Positions 41,371-50,086 of a DNA stretch of 64,000 nt are shown piece after piece. This DNA comes from Paenibacillus piri (GTDB lineage: Bacteria > Bacillota > Bacilli > Paenibacillales > NBRC-103111): NCBI RefSeq assembly GCF_004354045.1, contig NZ_SMRT01000003.1:124001-188000 (forward strand), in the 5' to 3' direction. A program made the translations under genes and the position numbers. The notes below the pieces were generated by a model, which did no database searches, was not told the DNA's origin, and was given only the letters and a program-made list of their open reading frames with translations. The stretch's first letter is position 1. Each line of letters opens with the position of its first letter.

Positions 41371-42807
41371 ATGATGGGGAAGCTTAAGCTTGGCTATGTG
41401 CCTACACGCCGCTTCGTGTTCAGTGCGGAGGATGCATTCCGCTACAAGGTTATGATCAAGGAGAAGATTGAAAGCTTTGGATTGGACATTGAAATCTTAG
41501 ATTTGGAGGGGCTGAACCAAGAAGGACTGCTATACGACGACCATATTAATGCCGACCAGATTGCGGAACGGTTCCGCCAGGAGAAAGTCGATGCAGTCTT
41601 CTTTCCGCATTGCAATTTTGGAACCGAGGATACAGTCGCACGGGTGGGCAAGGCGCTGGGCAAGCCTGTTCTGCTATGGGGGCCGCGGGACGAAGCGCCG
41701 TTAGAGGACGGCATGCGGCTACGCGATACACAATGCGGGCTATTTGCTACGGGCAAAGTTTTACGCCGCTTTAACGTACCGTTCACTTATGTAACGAACA
41801 GTCGGGTAGACGACCCCGTATTCGAGCGGGGCTTCACCAATTTCATTGCCGCAGCAAATGTTGTCCGCCAATTCCGGAATCTGCGGATTTTGCAAATCGG
41901 GCCGCGTCCGGCCTCCTTTTGGACGATGATCTGTAATGAAGGCGAACTGCTGGAACGATTCGGAATCGAATGTTATCCGATTACGCTAATCGATATTCAG
42001 CGCGCTTCCCAACGGATTGAGAACGGCAACAGCTCCGAGCTGGCAGCGGCCGTCGACTACATCAAGGCCAAGCTGGATTGGTCCGAAGTAAGCGAAGCCG
42101 ATGTTAAGCGAATTGCAGCCCTGAAGGTGGCGATGAAGCAATACGCGGTACAAACCGGAAGCACGGCTATCGCGATTCAATGTTGGTCCTCATTACAGGA
42201 TGCTATGGGAATCATGCCATGCTTAGCTAACGCAATTTTGACCGATGAGCAAATTCCGGTTACCTGCGAGACGGATATTCACGGAGCGATTACCTCGGTC
42301 ATGGTGCAGGCGGCCGCTATGAATACGCAGCCGACATTTTTTGCGGATTTGACCGTCCGTCATCCGGAGAACGCAAACGGCGAGCTGCTTTTCCATTGCG
42401 GCAATTTCCCAGTGTCATTATCGGTAGAGAATAAGCCGAAGCTGCGCAAGCATTTTTTGTTCGACGATCACTCTCCGGGAACTCACGAAGGTGAAATTAA
42501 GGGCGGCAGCATGACGTTGGCCCGCTTCGACGGCGACCATGGCGATTATCAATTATTTCTTGGCAAAGCTAAGGGTATCCAGGGGCCTTATACCCGTGGT
42601 TCTTACGTTTGGGTGGAGGTCAACGATTGGCCGCTGTGGGAAGAGAAGCTTGTAAAAGGCCCGTACGTACATCATTCTGTCGGTATTCATGCGAATGTCA
42701 TTCCCGCTCTTTATGAGGCATGCAGCTATATTCCGGGCCTTAAGCCCGATCTTGTCGATCCGACGGAAAAGGAAATTCAAGCCTGGCTGCGGGGAGCGGG
42801 CTTATAA
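41371..42807 (+). CDS. L-fucose/L-arabinose isomerase-like sugar isomerase
   Basis: The protein has 478 residues. Its fold resembles the FucI/AraA family: an N-terminal region (KLGYVPTRRFVFS), then VDAVFFPHCNFGTED near 90, LQIGPRPASFWTMICNEGEL near 178-197, and GSTAIAIQCWSSLQDAMG near 265. CETDIHGAITSVM near 300 contains the conserved Glu/Asp/His metal ligands. Such enzymes convert an aldose to a ketose in the cytoplasm. AAGGAGATGCC precedes the ATG; the second ATG (41374) is an alternative. It heads an operon with a split transketolase, a kinase and a glycosidase. The sugar is unknown; an apiose-type or rare pentose substrate is suggested by the neighbours. Confidence 0.83.
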   Translation: MMGKLKLGYVPTRRFVFSAEDAFRYKVMIKEKIESFGLDIEILDLEGLNQEGLLYDDHINADQIAERFRQEKVDAVFFPHCNFGTEDTVARVGKALGKPVLLWGPRDEAPLEDGMRLRDTQCGLFATGKVLRRFNVPFTYVTNSRVDDPVFERGFTNFIAAANVVRQFRNLRILQIGPRPASFWTMICNEGELLERFGIECYPITLIDIQRASQRIENGNSSELAAAVDYIKAKLDWSEVSEADVKRIAALKVAMKQYAVQTGSTAIAIQCWSSLQDAMGIMPCLANAILTDEQIPVTCETDIHGAITSVMVQAAAMNTQPTFFADLTVRHPENANGELLFHCGNFPVSLSVENKPKLRKHFLFDDHSPGTHEGEIKGGSMTLARFDGDHGDYQLFLGKAKGIQGPYTRGSYVWVEVNDWPLWEEKLVKGPYVHHSVGIHANVIPALYEACSYIPGLKPDLVDPTEKEIQAWLRGAGL

Positions 42808-42826
42808 ATGAGGAGGATGAACAGCA

Positions 42827-43669
42827 ATGGATACGATTGCATTGAAAGCGAAGGCCGTTCAAATTCGGATGGATTTACTGAACATGATCCATCGGGCAAA
42901 GACTGGACATACAGGCGGATCTCTCAGTAATACCGATATTTTGACGGCGCTGTATTATAAGGTGATGAAAATTGACCCGACCAATCCGAAGCTGCCGAAT
43001 CGCGACCGCTTTATCGCAAGTAAAGGCCATTCAGTAGAGTCATTATGGTGCATTCTGGCGGATCTCGGGTTTTTCCCGAAGGAGGAGCTGCAAACATTTA
43101 GCCAGTTTGGCACACGTCTGATCGGACATCCGAATAACAAAGTACCCGGTATCGAAATGAACACCGGTGCGCTGGGGCACGGACTTGCCATCGCCGTCGG
43201 CATGGCCTTAGCCTCCAAGAGGGGCGGTGCCGGTTACCGGGTATTTTGCTTAATGGGCGATGGAGAGCAGGCGGAGGGATCCGTATGGGAAGCCGCTATG
43301 GCGGGCGCGCATTACAAGCTCGATAATTTGGTCGGTATCGTCGACCGAAACCGGCTGCAGATCAGCGGATCTACCGAGGACGTAATGGGGCTTGATCCGC
43401 TTGATAAGAAATGGGAGTCTTTCGGGTGGAATGTGGTCTCAGTAGACGGAAATGATATAGCGGCATTAGTCCAAGTATTTGAGGAAGCGCCAACTGTAAA
43501 GGGGAAGCCGACGTTGATTATGGCGAACACCGTGAAGGGCAAAGGCGTTTCCTTCGCGGAGAACGTACCGCATTGGCATCATCATGTGCCGAACGACGGG
43601 GAGCTGGAGCTAGCCTTGAAGGAGCTTTCTGCCAGACTTAAAAGCTTTCAGGAAGGAGAGGTGCGATAA
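42827..43669 (+). CDS. Transketolase, N-terminal (ThDP-binding) subunit
   Basis: The protein has 280 residues. It shows HRAKTGHTGGSLSNTDILTA near 22 and SKGHSVESLW near 65. The thiamine-diphosphate motif is GDGEQAEGSVWEAA near 145, with VDRNRLQISG near 175. It forms the first half of a transketolase split over two genes; the second half follows after 3 nt. In this operon it probably acts on the ketose phosphate made by the isomerase and kinase, for example a reaction like that of apulose-4-phosphate transketolase. General pentose-phosphate use is the alternative. Confidence 0.93.
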   Translation: MDTIALKAKAVQIRMDLLNMIHRAKTGHTGGSLSNTDILTALYYKVMKIDPTNPKLPNRDRFIASKGHSVESLWCILADLGFFPKEELQTFSQFGTRLIGHPNNKVPGIEMNTGALGHGLAIAVGMALASKRGGAGYRVFCLMGDGEQAEGSVWEAAMAGAHYKLDNLVGIVDRNRLQISGSTEDVMGLDPLDKKWESFGWNVVSVDGNDIAALVQVFEEAPTVKGKPTLIMANTVKGKGVSFAENVPHWHHHVPNDGELELALKELSARLKSFQEGEVR

Positions 43670-43672
43670 ACG

Positions 43673-44611
43673 ATGACTAACAAAATTCCGAATCGCCAAG
43701 TCATCTGCGATACATTGCTCGAACTGGCGAGAGACGATCGCGATATCATGGTGTTGGCAAGCGATTCCCGCGGCTCGGCCGCAATGGCTCCGTTTGCAGG
43801 AGCTTATCCGGAACAGTTCGTGGAGGTCGGTATTGCAGAACAAAATATCGTCGGAATCTCCGCCGGTCTTGCGCACAGCGGCAAGAAACCGTTTGTCACA
43901 TCACCTGCTTGCTTCCTGAGCATGCGGAGCATCGAGCAGATCAAGGTGGATGTCGCTTATTCCGGCACGAACGTTAAACTTGTCGGCATTAGCGGCGGTA
44001 TCAGCTACGGCGCACTTGGCATGTCCCATCACTCCGTTCAGGACATTGCGGTCACCCGGGCCATTCCGGGCCTGGCCGTCATGCTGCCGGCGGATCGCCA
44101 CGAAACAAAGAAAATGACCGAAGCGCTTGTAAATTACGAGGGCGGCGTTTATGTCCGGATCGGCCGTAATCCGGTTGAGGACGTGTATGAGTCGGATGAT
44201 TATGAATTTATCATCGGTAAGGCAGTCACGATGCGTCAGGGCTCTGATCTGACGATCATTGCGACTGGAGAAACTGTTCGTGTTGCGTTGGACGCAGAGG
44301 TTGCGCTCAAGAAAACAGGGGTTTCCGTCCGCGTTCTGAATATGCATACGATTAAACCGCTTGATGAGGAAGCGATTATTAGCTCGGCCCGGGAGACAGG
44401 CCGCATCATAACAGTGGAAGAGCACAGCATTCATGGAGGGCTCGGTGCGGCGGTTGCTGAAATTGTTGTGCAGCGGCATCCGGTGCCTGTTCGGATTCTC
44501 GGCATTCCCGACGAACCGGCGATCGCAGGCAAGACATCCGAGGTTTTCGAACATTACGGCATCAATGCAGAGAACATCAAACGAATTGCATTTGAGCTGC
44601 TTGGCAGGTAG
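43673..44611 (+). CDS. Transketolase, C-terminal (pyrimidine-binding) subunit
   Basis: The protein has 312 residues. It contains the catalytic-glutamate region FVEVGIAEQNIVGISAGLA near 50-70, YGALGMSHHSVQDIAV near 115, and GRIITVEEHSIHGGLGAAV near 265. It pairs with the subunit encoded immediately upstream to form the active thiamine enzyme. GGAGAGG precedes the ATG. It ends 11 nt before the kinase gene. Confidence 0.93.
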   Translation: MTNKIPNRQVICDTLLELARDDRDIMVLASDSRGSAAMAPFAGAYPEQFVEVGIAEQNIVGISAGLAHSGKKPFVTSPACFLSMRSIEQIKVDVAYSGTNVKLVGISGGISYGALGMSHHSVQDIAVTRAIPGLAVMLPADRHETKKMTEALVNYEGGVYVRIGRNPVEDVYESDDYEFIIGKAVTMRQGSDLTIIATGETVRVALDAEVALKKTGVSVRVLNMHTIKPLDEEAIISSARETGRIITVEEHSIHGGLGAAVAEIVVQRHPVPVRILGIPDEPAIAGKTSEVFEHYGINAENIKRIAFELLGR

Positions 44612-44622
44612 GTGGCCGCGTG

Positions 44623-46143
44623 ATGAAGGAATATCTTTTGACAATCGACCAGAGCACATCTGGCACCAAGGCCCTTGTGATCGACCGGGCCGGCCGGATT
44701 GTAGCGAGAGGCTCCGTTGAGCATAGTCAGTATTACCCCTCTGCAGGCTGGGTAGAGCACGACCCGATGGAAATCTATAATAACGTCATTCAATCATCCC
44801 ATGCCGCTATGAAGCTGGCGGATATTTCGCCCGGCCAGCTAGCGGCAATTACGATTACGAATCAAAGAGAAACCGCTGTCATGTGGGATCGCAGTACGGG
44901 GCTCCCCGTCTATAATGCTATCGTATGGCAATGTCAGCGGACAGCAGGGGCTTGCGAGGCGCTTAAAGCAAGCGGCCAAGAGGCGATAGTGCGCCGGAAA
45001 ACCGGACTTATGCTCGATCCGTATTTCTCGGCTACCAAGTGGAGATGGATTCTGGATCATGTTCCCAATGCCGAACGGTTATTGAATGAACGTAAGCTTC
45101 TCGCGGGCACGATAGACAGCTGGCTGCTCTGGAAGCTTAGCGGGGGACGCGTACATGCGACCGACTATACCAATGCAAGCCGGACTTCCTTATTCAATAT
45201 CCGGACATTGGAATGGGATCAGGAACTTTGCACCTTATTCGGAGTTCCTGTCGATATTTTGCCGGAAGTGAAGTCATCTGACGAATGTTTCGGGTATACG
45301 GATGATTCTGAATGGTTCAGTGAGCGGGTGCCGGTTGCAGGGGTTGTCGGCGACTCCCATGCCGCGCTGTTCGGTCAGTTCTGCTTTGCACCCGGTTCGG
45401 CGAAAGCGACCTACGGAACAGGCACCTCCGTCCTCATGAACATCGGAGAGAAGCCTGTTGAAGCCGGGAACGGTCTTGTTCTGGCGATCGCTTGGAATAT
45501 GAGCGGGAAGGTGACATACGCACTCGAAGCGGTGATACGGACATCGGGCGACTGCATCAAGTGGGTGCGCGACAATCTTGGACTGTTTGAAACGTTCCAA
45601 GAGATGGATCATATGCTGGAGCAGGCGCCTGATAATCAAGGCGTCTATCTCGTACCTGCCTTCGTCGGATTGGGGGCCCCATATTGGGAGCCGAATGCCC
45701 GGGCGATTCTTTCGGGTATGAACCGTGGAACCGGCAAAGCCCATATCGTACGCGCTGCGATTGAAAGCATCGCCTATCAAGTGCGGGATGCCGTCGGGCT
45801 GATGGAAGCGGAGACAGGCATTACAATGGTCGGTTTGCAGGCTGACGGAGGCGCTTCTGAAAACTCGCTGCTCATGCAGTTTCAAGCGGATATTTTAGAA
45901 CGAACCGTGGTGAAGTCGGAGGTTGCGGAGTTGTCAGCTATGGGCTCGGCATATATGGGAGGGCTCGGCATCGGCTTCTGGGCATCTCTTGATGATGTGG
46001 CCATCGGACATAATTCCCGCAGGATTTATAAACCGGCTATGAAATCAGCAGAGTGTAAACGGTATTACGAAGGTTGGAAAAAGGCGGTTGCCACCGCGCT
46101 GTACGAAGCGCAAGCACACCAATCAGGAAGCGGGAGGAACTAG
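44623..46143 (+). CDS. FGGY-family carbohydrate kinase (glycerol-kinase-like)
   Basis: The protein has 506 residues. The N-terminal ATPase motif is TIDQSTSGTKALVIDRAG. TNQRETAVMWDR is near 86, VAGVVGDSHAALFGQF near 247, and KATYGTGTSVLMN near 268. The C-terminal domain has GLQADGGASENSLLMQFQAD near 405. It resembles glycerol kinase but sits in a sugar operon, so it more likely phosphorylates the ketose made by the isomerase. I prefer the ATG at 44623 over the GTG at 44620 because GGTGG is 7 nt from the ATG. Confidence 0.88.
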   Translation: MKEYLLTIDQSTSGTKALVIDRAGRIVARGSVEHSQYYPSAGWVEHDPMEIYNNVIQSSHAAMKLADISPGQLAAITITNQRETAVMWDRSTGLPVYNAIVWQCQRTAGACEALKASGQEAIVRRKTGLMLDPYFSATKWRWILDHVPNAERLLNERKLLAGTIDSWLLWKLSGGRVHATDYTNASRTSLFNIRTLEWDQELCTLFGVPVDILPEVKSSDECFGYTDDSEWFSERVPVAGVVGDSHAALFGQFCFAPGSAKATYGTGTSVLMNIGEKPVEAGNGLVLAIAWNMSGKVTYALEAVIRTSGDCIKWVRDNLGLFETFQEMDHMLEQAPDNQGVYLVPAFVGLGAPYWEPNARAILSGMNRGTGKAHIVRAAIESIAYQVRDAVGLMEAETGITMVGLQADGGASENSLLMQFQADILERTVVKSEVAELSAMGSAYMGGLGIGFWASLDDVAIGHNSRRIYKPAMKSAECKRYYEGWKKAVATALYEAQAHQSGSGRN

Positions 46144-46218
46144 CGGCGAGATATACATTCGCGAATTGGAGAGATATGGCGGTTAACAAGAAAATGAATA
46201 CAGGAGGGGATTCGAACT

Positions 46219-47964
46219 ATGGCTTTCACAGAACAAACAAAACTAGGGAAAATATGGGCGAACCAGGAGGCTAGGGACGTTGTTTTAAAGCATCTTCCGG
46301 AAATAGCGGGTTCACCTTACCTGTCCTTTTGGAAAAGACGTACGCTGCCGGAGCTTGCGGTTTCCAACCAGGCTTGGGCATGGACGCAGGAGCACTTGGA
46401 GAACATTTTTAAAGAGCTGGCCGATGTGCAGGAGGAGACGGAATTTTTTAAGGATACCGCTCCGCCTGCCGATTATGAAGACGAATCGGTACCGGTTGGA
46501 TCTGCAACCTTCACGGCACCGCAGTTCGCCGGGAAATGGGACGTATTTGAGATTACGTTACAAGGTCCTAGCCATGGCAATCCGTTCATGGATGTCCAAT
46601 TGAGCGCGGAATTTACATTGGGGGACCGTATACTGCACACATCGGGGTTTTATGATGGGGAAGGCTTGTACCGCATACGGTTTATGCCCGATACCGAAGG
46701 GACGTGGACATTCCGGACCAAGAGTACGGCACGATCGTTGAACGGCATTGATGGAAGTTTTATATGTCAGGCTGCCCCGGCGGGCAATAAAGGGCCGGTT
46801 CGGGTAAAAAATACGTTCCACTTCGCTTATGAGGACGGTACGCCTTACTTGCCAATCGGTACAACATGTTACGCTTGGACGCATCAAGGCCGGGAACTGG
46901 AGGAGCAAACATTGGAAACGCTCCAATCAACCCCGTTCAACAAGATACGTATGTGCGTGTTTCCCAAATCATACCTGTATAACTTGAACGAGCCGGTTTA
47001 TTATCCTTACGAAGGCTCTCCAGAGAAGGGATGGGATTATACGCGGTTTAATCCTGAATTTTTCCGTCATCTGGAGGAAAGGGTTGCCGACCTCGGCCGG
47101 CTTGGAATTGAAGCGGATCTGATTCTGTTCCACCCTTATGACCGCTGGGGATTTTCGGAAATGAAAAAGCCCGACGACGATAGGTATTTGCGGTATATCG
47201 CGGCTCGCTTGTCGGCTTACCGTCATGTTTGGTGGTCGCTGGCAAATGAATACGATTTGATGTGGAGCAAGGAAACGGAGGACTGGGAGCGGTTTGCCCA
47301 GATTATTACAGACCATGATCCGTACCGACACTTGATATCGATTCATAATTGCTTCGCTTTTTACGATTATAACCGGCCGTGGGTAACCCACTGCAGCATT
47401 CAGCGGATCGATGTCTACAAGACGGCTGAAAATACGGATCAATGGCGCAATGACTGGAATAAACCAGTTGTTATCGACGAATGTGCATACGAAGGCGACA
47501 TCGGCATGGGGTGGGGGAATATTACCGGCCAAGAGATGGTACGCAGATTCTGGGAAGGCGCGGTCCGGGGCGGCTATGTCGGACATGGTGAAACGTATAT
47601 GCATCCCGACGATATTTTATGGTGGTCCAAAGGAGGACAATTGTACGGCAGCAGCCCGCAACGGATTGCGTTTCTGACCAAGATTATGGAGAATGGACCG
47701 GAAGGCGGTTTGAATCCGCTGAAGTCCGAATTTGACGCTCCGTGCGCCGGTATCCCGGACGAATATTATTTATTTTATTATGGCTTTAACCAACCGCGGT
47801 ACAGACAATTCAATATGAAACCCGGGATCCGGTATCGCGTGGATGTGATCGATACATGGGAGATGACGGTAACGGAGCTGGATGGCGCTTATGAAGGAGC
47901 GTTCCGGATCGAGCTGCCCGGCAAGCAATATATGGCCGTAAGATTGAGAAAAGCCGGTATATAA
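46219..47964 (+). CDS. Cytoplasmic glycoside hydrolase with DUF5060 and DUF4038/DUF5605-like parts
   Basis: The protein has 581 residues and no signal peptide. A helical start (1-85) is followed by a beta-sandwich of the DUF5060 type (about 90-190: WDVFEITLQGPSHGNPFMDV, FMPDTEGTWTFRTKS). A TIM barrel follows (about 205-500) with YLPIGTTCYAWTHQG, WWSLANEYDLMW near 338 (candidate acid/base Glu) and KPVVIDECAYEGD near 416 (candidate nucleophile Glu). The C-terminus is a small beta domain. DUF4038 relatives include apiosidases (GH140). It is the last gene of the isomerase operon, so it probably releases the sugar that the pathway consumes. GGAGGGG precedes the ATG. Confidence 0.75.
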   Translation: MAFTEQTKLGKIWANQEARDVVLKHLPEIAGSPYLSFWKRRTLPELAVSNQAWAWTQEHLENIFKELADVQEETEFFKDTAPPADYEDESVPVGSATFTAPQFAGKWDVFEITLQGPSHGNPFMDVQLSAEFTLGDRILHTSGFYDGEGLYRIRFMPDTEGTWTFRTKSTARSLNGIDGSFICQAAPAGNKGPVRVKNTFHFAYEDGTPYLPIGTTCYAWTHQGRELEEQTLETLQSTPFNKIRMCVFPKSYLYNLNEPVYYPYEGSPEKGWDYTRFNPEFFRHLEERVADLGRLGIEADLILFHPYDRWGFSEMKKPDDDRYLRYIAARLSAYRHVWWSLANEYDLMWSKETEDWERFAQIITDHDPYRHLISIHNCFAFYDYNRPWVTHCSIQRIDVYKTAENTDQWRNDWNKPVVIDECAYEGDIGMGWGNITGQEMVRRFWEGAVRGGYVGHGETYMHPDDILWWSKGGQLYGSSPQRIAFLTKIMENGPEGGLNPLKSEFDAPCAGIPDEYYLFYYGFNQPRYRQFNMKPGIRYRVDVIDTWEMTVTELDGAYEGAFRIELPGKQYMAVRLRKAGI

Positions 47965-47990
47965 ATCGCTGCATGATGAAGGTATAACAG

Positions 47991-48290
47991 ATGAGGAAGT
48001 TGAAGCTTGGTTTTGTGCTGTGTGGATGATCCGGTATTCGAACGGGGTTCGGTAACGGTTTCACCGCTGCCAATATCGTCAGGCAATTCCGCAGCTTGCA
48101 GATTTTAAAGATCGGGCCCCGTCCGCCTTCGTTCCGGACCATGATCTGCAACGAAGGCGAGCTCATCCGGAAAACGGCAACGGGGAACTCCTTTTCCATT
48201 GCGGGAACTTCCTGGTGTGTGTTGTGAAATCAGCAGAGCGCGAACGGATATTATGATGTTTGGAAGAAGACGGTTGTCGTGGCACTTTTT
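47991..48290 (+). pseudogene. Collapsed second copy of the isomerase-to-kinase cluster
   Basis: The start MRKLKLGFVL matches the isomerase start. It jumps to DDPVFERG and, with a frame change, AANIVRQFRSLQILKIGPRP and MICNEGEL, matching isomerase residues about 148-197. A piece coding for ENGNGELLFHCGNF-like text follows in shifted frame. Finally KSAERER, then YYDVWKKTVVVAL in another frame, matches the C-terminus of the FGGY kinase. The two transketolase genes between them are gone. The block cannot make a protein. Confidence 0.8.
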
Positions 48291-48314
48291 GCTCTATATA
48301 TCTTAAAAATTGTA

Positions 48315-48375
48315 TTGACAGTTGAAAAATAATAAGATATATTCAGCACTATATACAGTGTATACAATGAATACA
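48315..48375 (+). promoter_or_regulatory. Promoter and GntR-type operator of the amidohydrolase gene
   Basis: TTGACA (48315-48320) and TATATT (48338-48343) are spaced 17 bp. Just downstream lie TATACAGTGTATA (48352-48364) and the overlapping TGTATACAATGAATACA (48359-48375). The second fits TGTATAC-N3-GTATACA and recurs at 49885-49901. Confidence 0.72.
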
Positions 48376-48426
48376 ACGTAAAGTTTTGCATGATTCTGTT
48401 CACAAAAAGGAGCGGATAAACGGAGC

Positions 48427-49161
48427 ATGAAAATCATTGATACTCATGTCCATTTGGGGAAATCAAAGTTTTCCGGTGTAGAAACCAGCGAAGAAGACAT
48501 TCTCGACAGTATGGTCCTATATAATATCCATTCCTGTCTAGTTATGCCTCAACCTACATTGGATGCTATTCCATCGGTACATGAAGAAATTTTCAAACTT
48601 ACCCAAAAATACCCCAATCAAATATTCGGAATGGCCAGCGTCGATCCCTGGGTATCGGACGACGAATATAATAATCAAATAACGGTTTGCTTGAAGGAAT
48701 ACGGCTTTAAAGCGATCAAGCTTCACCCCATGGGACACAATATTTCTCCCTTATCGCCTTTATGTAATAAGATTTATGAGGCAGCAAGGCAATTCCGTGT
48801 GCCTGTGCTGGTTCATACAGGAATCGGTAATCCCTTTTCGCTGCCGGCTCTTGTAATGGAACCGGCCAAAAGATATCCGGATGTAACCTTTGTGTTATGT
48901 CATGCCGGATTCGCTGTTTATACGGACGAAGCGATTGTCGCAGCGAAGTTATGTGAAAACATCATTCTCGAGCCTTCCTGGTGTCCGACTTATACGGTAT
49001 CGAAAATGATCGAAGCTGCTGGGATTGAAAGAATAATTATGGGATCCGATCATATTAGTAATGTCCCGGTTGAACTGGCCAAGTTCCATTCATTAAAGCT
49101 ATCGGACACACAGCTGGAACAGATTTTTCATCATAATCCCCGCACGCTGTTTAGATTATAA
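48427..49161 (+). CDS. Amidohydrolase (PF04909-type metal-dependent hydrolase)
   Basis: The protein has 244 residues. The N-terminus DTHVHLGKS carries the HxH metal site. KAIKLHPMGHNISP near 98, VLVHTGIGNP near 127, FVLCHAGF near 157 and IIMGSDHISN near 203 complete the ligand set. It folds as a TIM barrel. Members hydrolyse or decarboxylate lactones and aromatic or sugar acids; the substrate here is unknown. The ribosome site is unusual, with AAAGGAG 14 nt from the ATG and a second GGAG only 1 nt away. The GntR gene follows. Confidence 0.85.
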   Translation: MKIIDTHVHLGKSKFSGVETSEEDILDSMVLYNIHSCLVMPQPTLDAIPSVHEEIFKLTQKYPNQIFGMASVDPWVSDDEYNNQITVCLKEYGFKAIKLHPMGHNISPLSPLCNKIYEAARQFRVPVLVHTGIGNPFSLPALVMEPAKRYPDVTFVLCHAGFAVYTDEAIVAAKLCENIILEPSWCPTYTVSKMIEAAGIERIIMGSDHISNVPVELAKFHSLKLSDTQLEQIFHHNPRTLFRL

Positions 49162-49222
49162 ATAACACGGTTAATTCCGAATTCAACCATATGAGATGTT
49201 ATTAGGAGGGAATGAATCCGTA

Positions 49223-49870
49223 ATGCTGCAAAAATCCTACGAAACTCTGGATAATACCGTGTATAACCGGCTTAAGGAGATGATTATAAACAAGGAACTT
49301 AAACCTCTAGAGCCTATTGTTCAAAATCAGCTTTCCATGGAGCTGGGAGTAAGCAGAACGCCTCTTCGCAAAGCATTGGGAGAATTAGAGAAAGAGGGAC
49401 TTCTTCTTAGATCCTCAAAGGGATGGTATGCCAAAGAGTTCAAGCTTCAGGATATGATCTCGATATTTGAAATTCGGGCTGTTTTGGAAGGGCTTTCATG
49501 CCGTATGGCGGCTCCTAATTTAACTCATGCCGATCTGGTTTATATGGAAACGTTATTCCGGGAAGCCTACCAGCAAAGGGATAGTCAACAAGCCGATGCC
49601 TATTATAAAGCCGATATTAAATTTCATAATATGATTATGGAAGCTGCAGGTGATGAAATTCTCCAAAGAACGGCGCTTTCCAACGATATTTTAGGTTACA
49701 GCTTTATTCAAGGATTGTACAGGGAGCCCAAGGAAACCTTTACCGAGCATCTCGAGATTATCAACGCGTTGCGCAACCGTGACGGATTGGCGGCTGAACA
49801 ATTAATGCGTAGCCATATTCAAAAAGCGATTTTAAATCTAAAATCCGGAAAAATCGATATTTACAAATAA
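49223..49870 (+). CDS. GntR-family regulator, FadR/FCD type (first copy)
   Basis: The protein has 215 residues. The winged helix (about 5-75) includes LSMELGVSRTPLRKALGELE and an unusual KGWYAKEF turn. The helical FCD effector domain (85-210) carries FHNMIMEAAGD and ends with LMRSHIQKAI. It resembles the regulator at 57155-57811 along its whole length. I prefer the ATG at 49223, 12 nt after AGGAGGG; the frame start at 49196 lies ahead of that site. The shared operators upstream of the amidohydrolase gene and the importer operon suggest that it controls both. Confidence 0.93.
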   Translation: MLQKSYETLDNTVYNRLKEMIINKELKPLEPIVQNQLSMELGVSRTPLRKALGELEKEGLLLRSSKGWYAKEFKLQDMISIFEIRAVLEGLSCRMAAPNLTHADLVYMETLFREAYQQRDSQQADAYYKADIKFHNMIMEAAGDEILQRTALSNDILGYSFIQGLYREPKETFTEHLEIINALRNRDGLAAEQLMRSHIQKAILNLKSGKIDIYK

Positions 49871-49884
49871 TTTTTTATTCCAAC

Positions 49885-49901
49885 TGTATACAACGTACAC
49901 A
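49885..49901. promoter_or_regulatory. GntR-type operator upstream of the importer operon
   Basis: TGTATACAACGTACACA is an imperfect palindrome (TGTATAC / GTACACA) and matches 13-14 of 17 positions of the site at 48359-48375. Confidence 0.65.
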
Positions 49902-50015
49902 TCATGATGGAGGATATTAAAAAGGGAGGCGGATCTGTATAGGCAAAAGCAACGACGAATTGAAGAGTTGCAAGAGTTGTAAATGAATATCCGGATGGTA
50001 CTGTGCAAATTTTGT

Positions 50016-50029
50016 GAAAGCGCTAACAA
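50016..50029 (+). promoter_or_regulatory. Catabolite-responsive element (cre)
   Basis: TGAAAGCGCTAACA fits the CcpA consensus TGNAANCGNTNNCA completely. It lies 58 nt before the binding-protein ATG, suggesting glucose repression of the importer operon. Confidence 0.8.
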
Positions 50030-50086
50030 AAATGGTTGCCGGAAATTGCAGGGGTCTGTAAGCCCGGTAAAAAAAGGAGGATTTAT

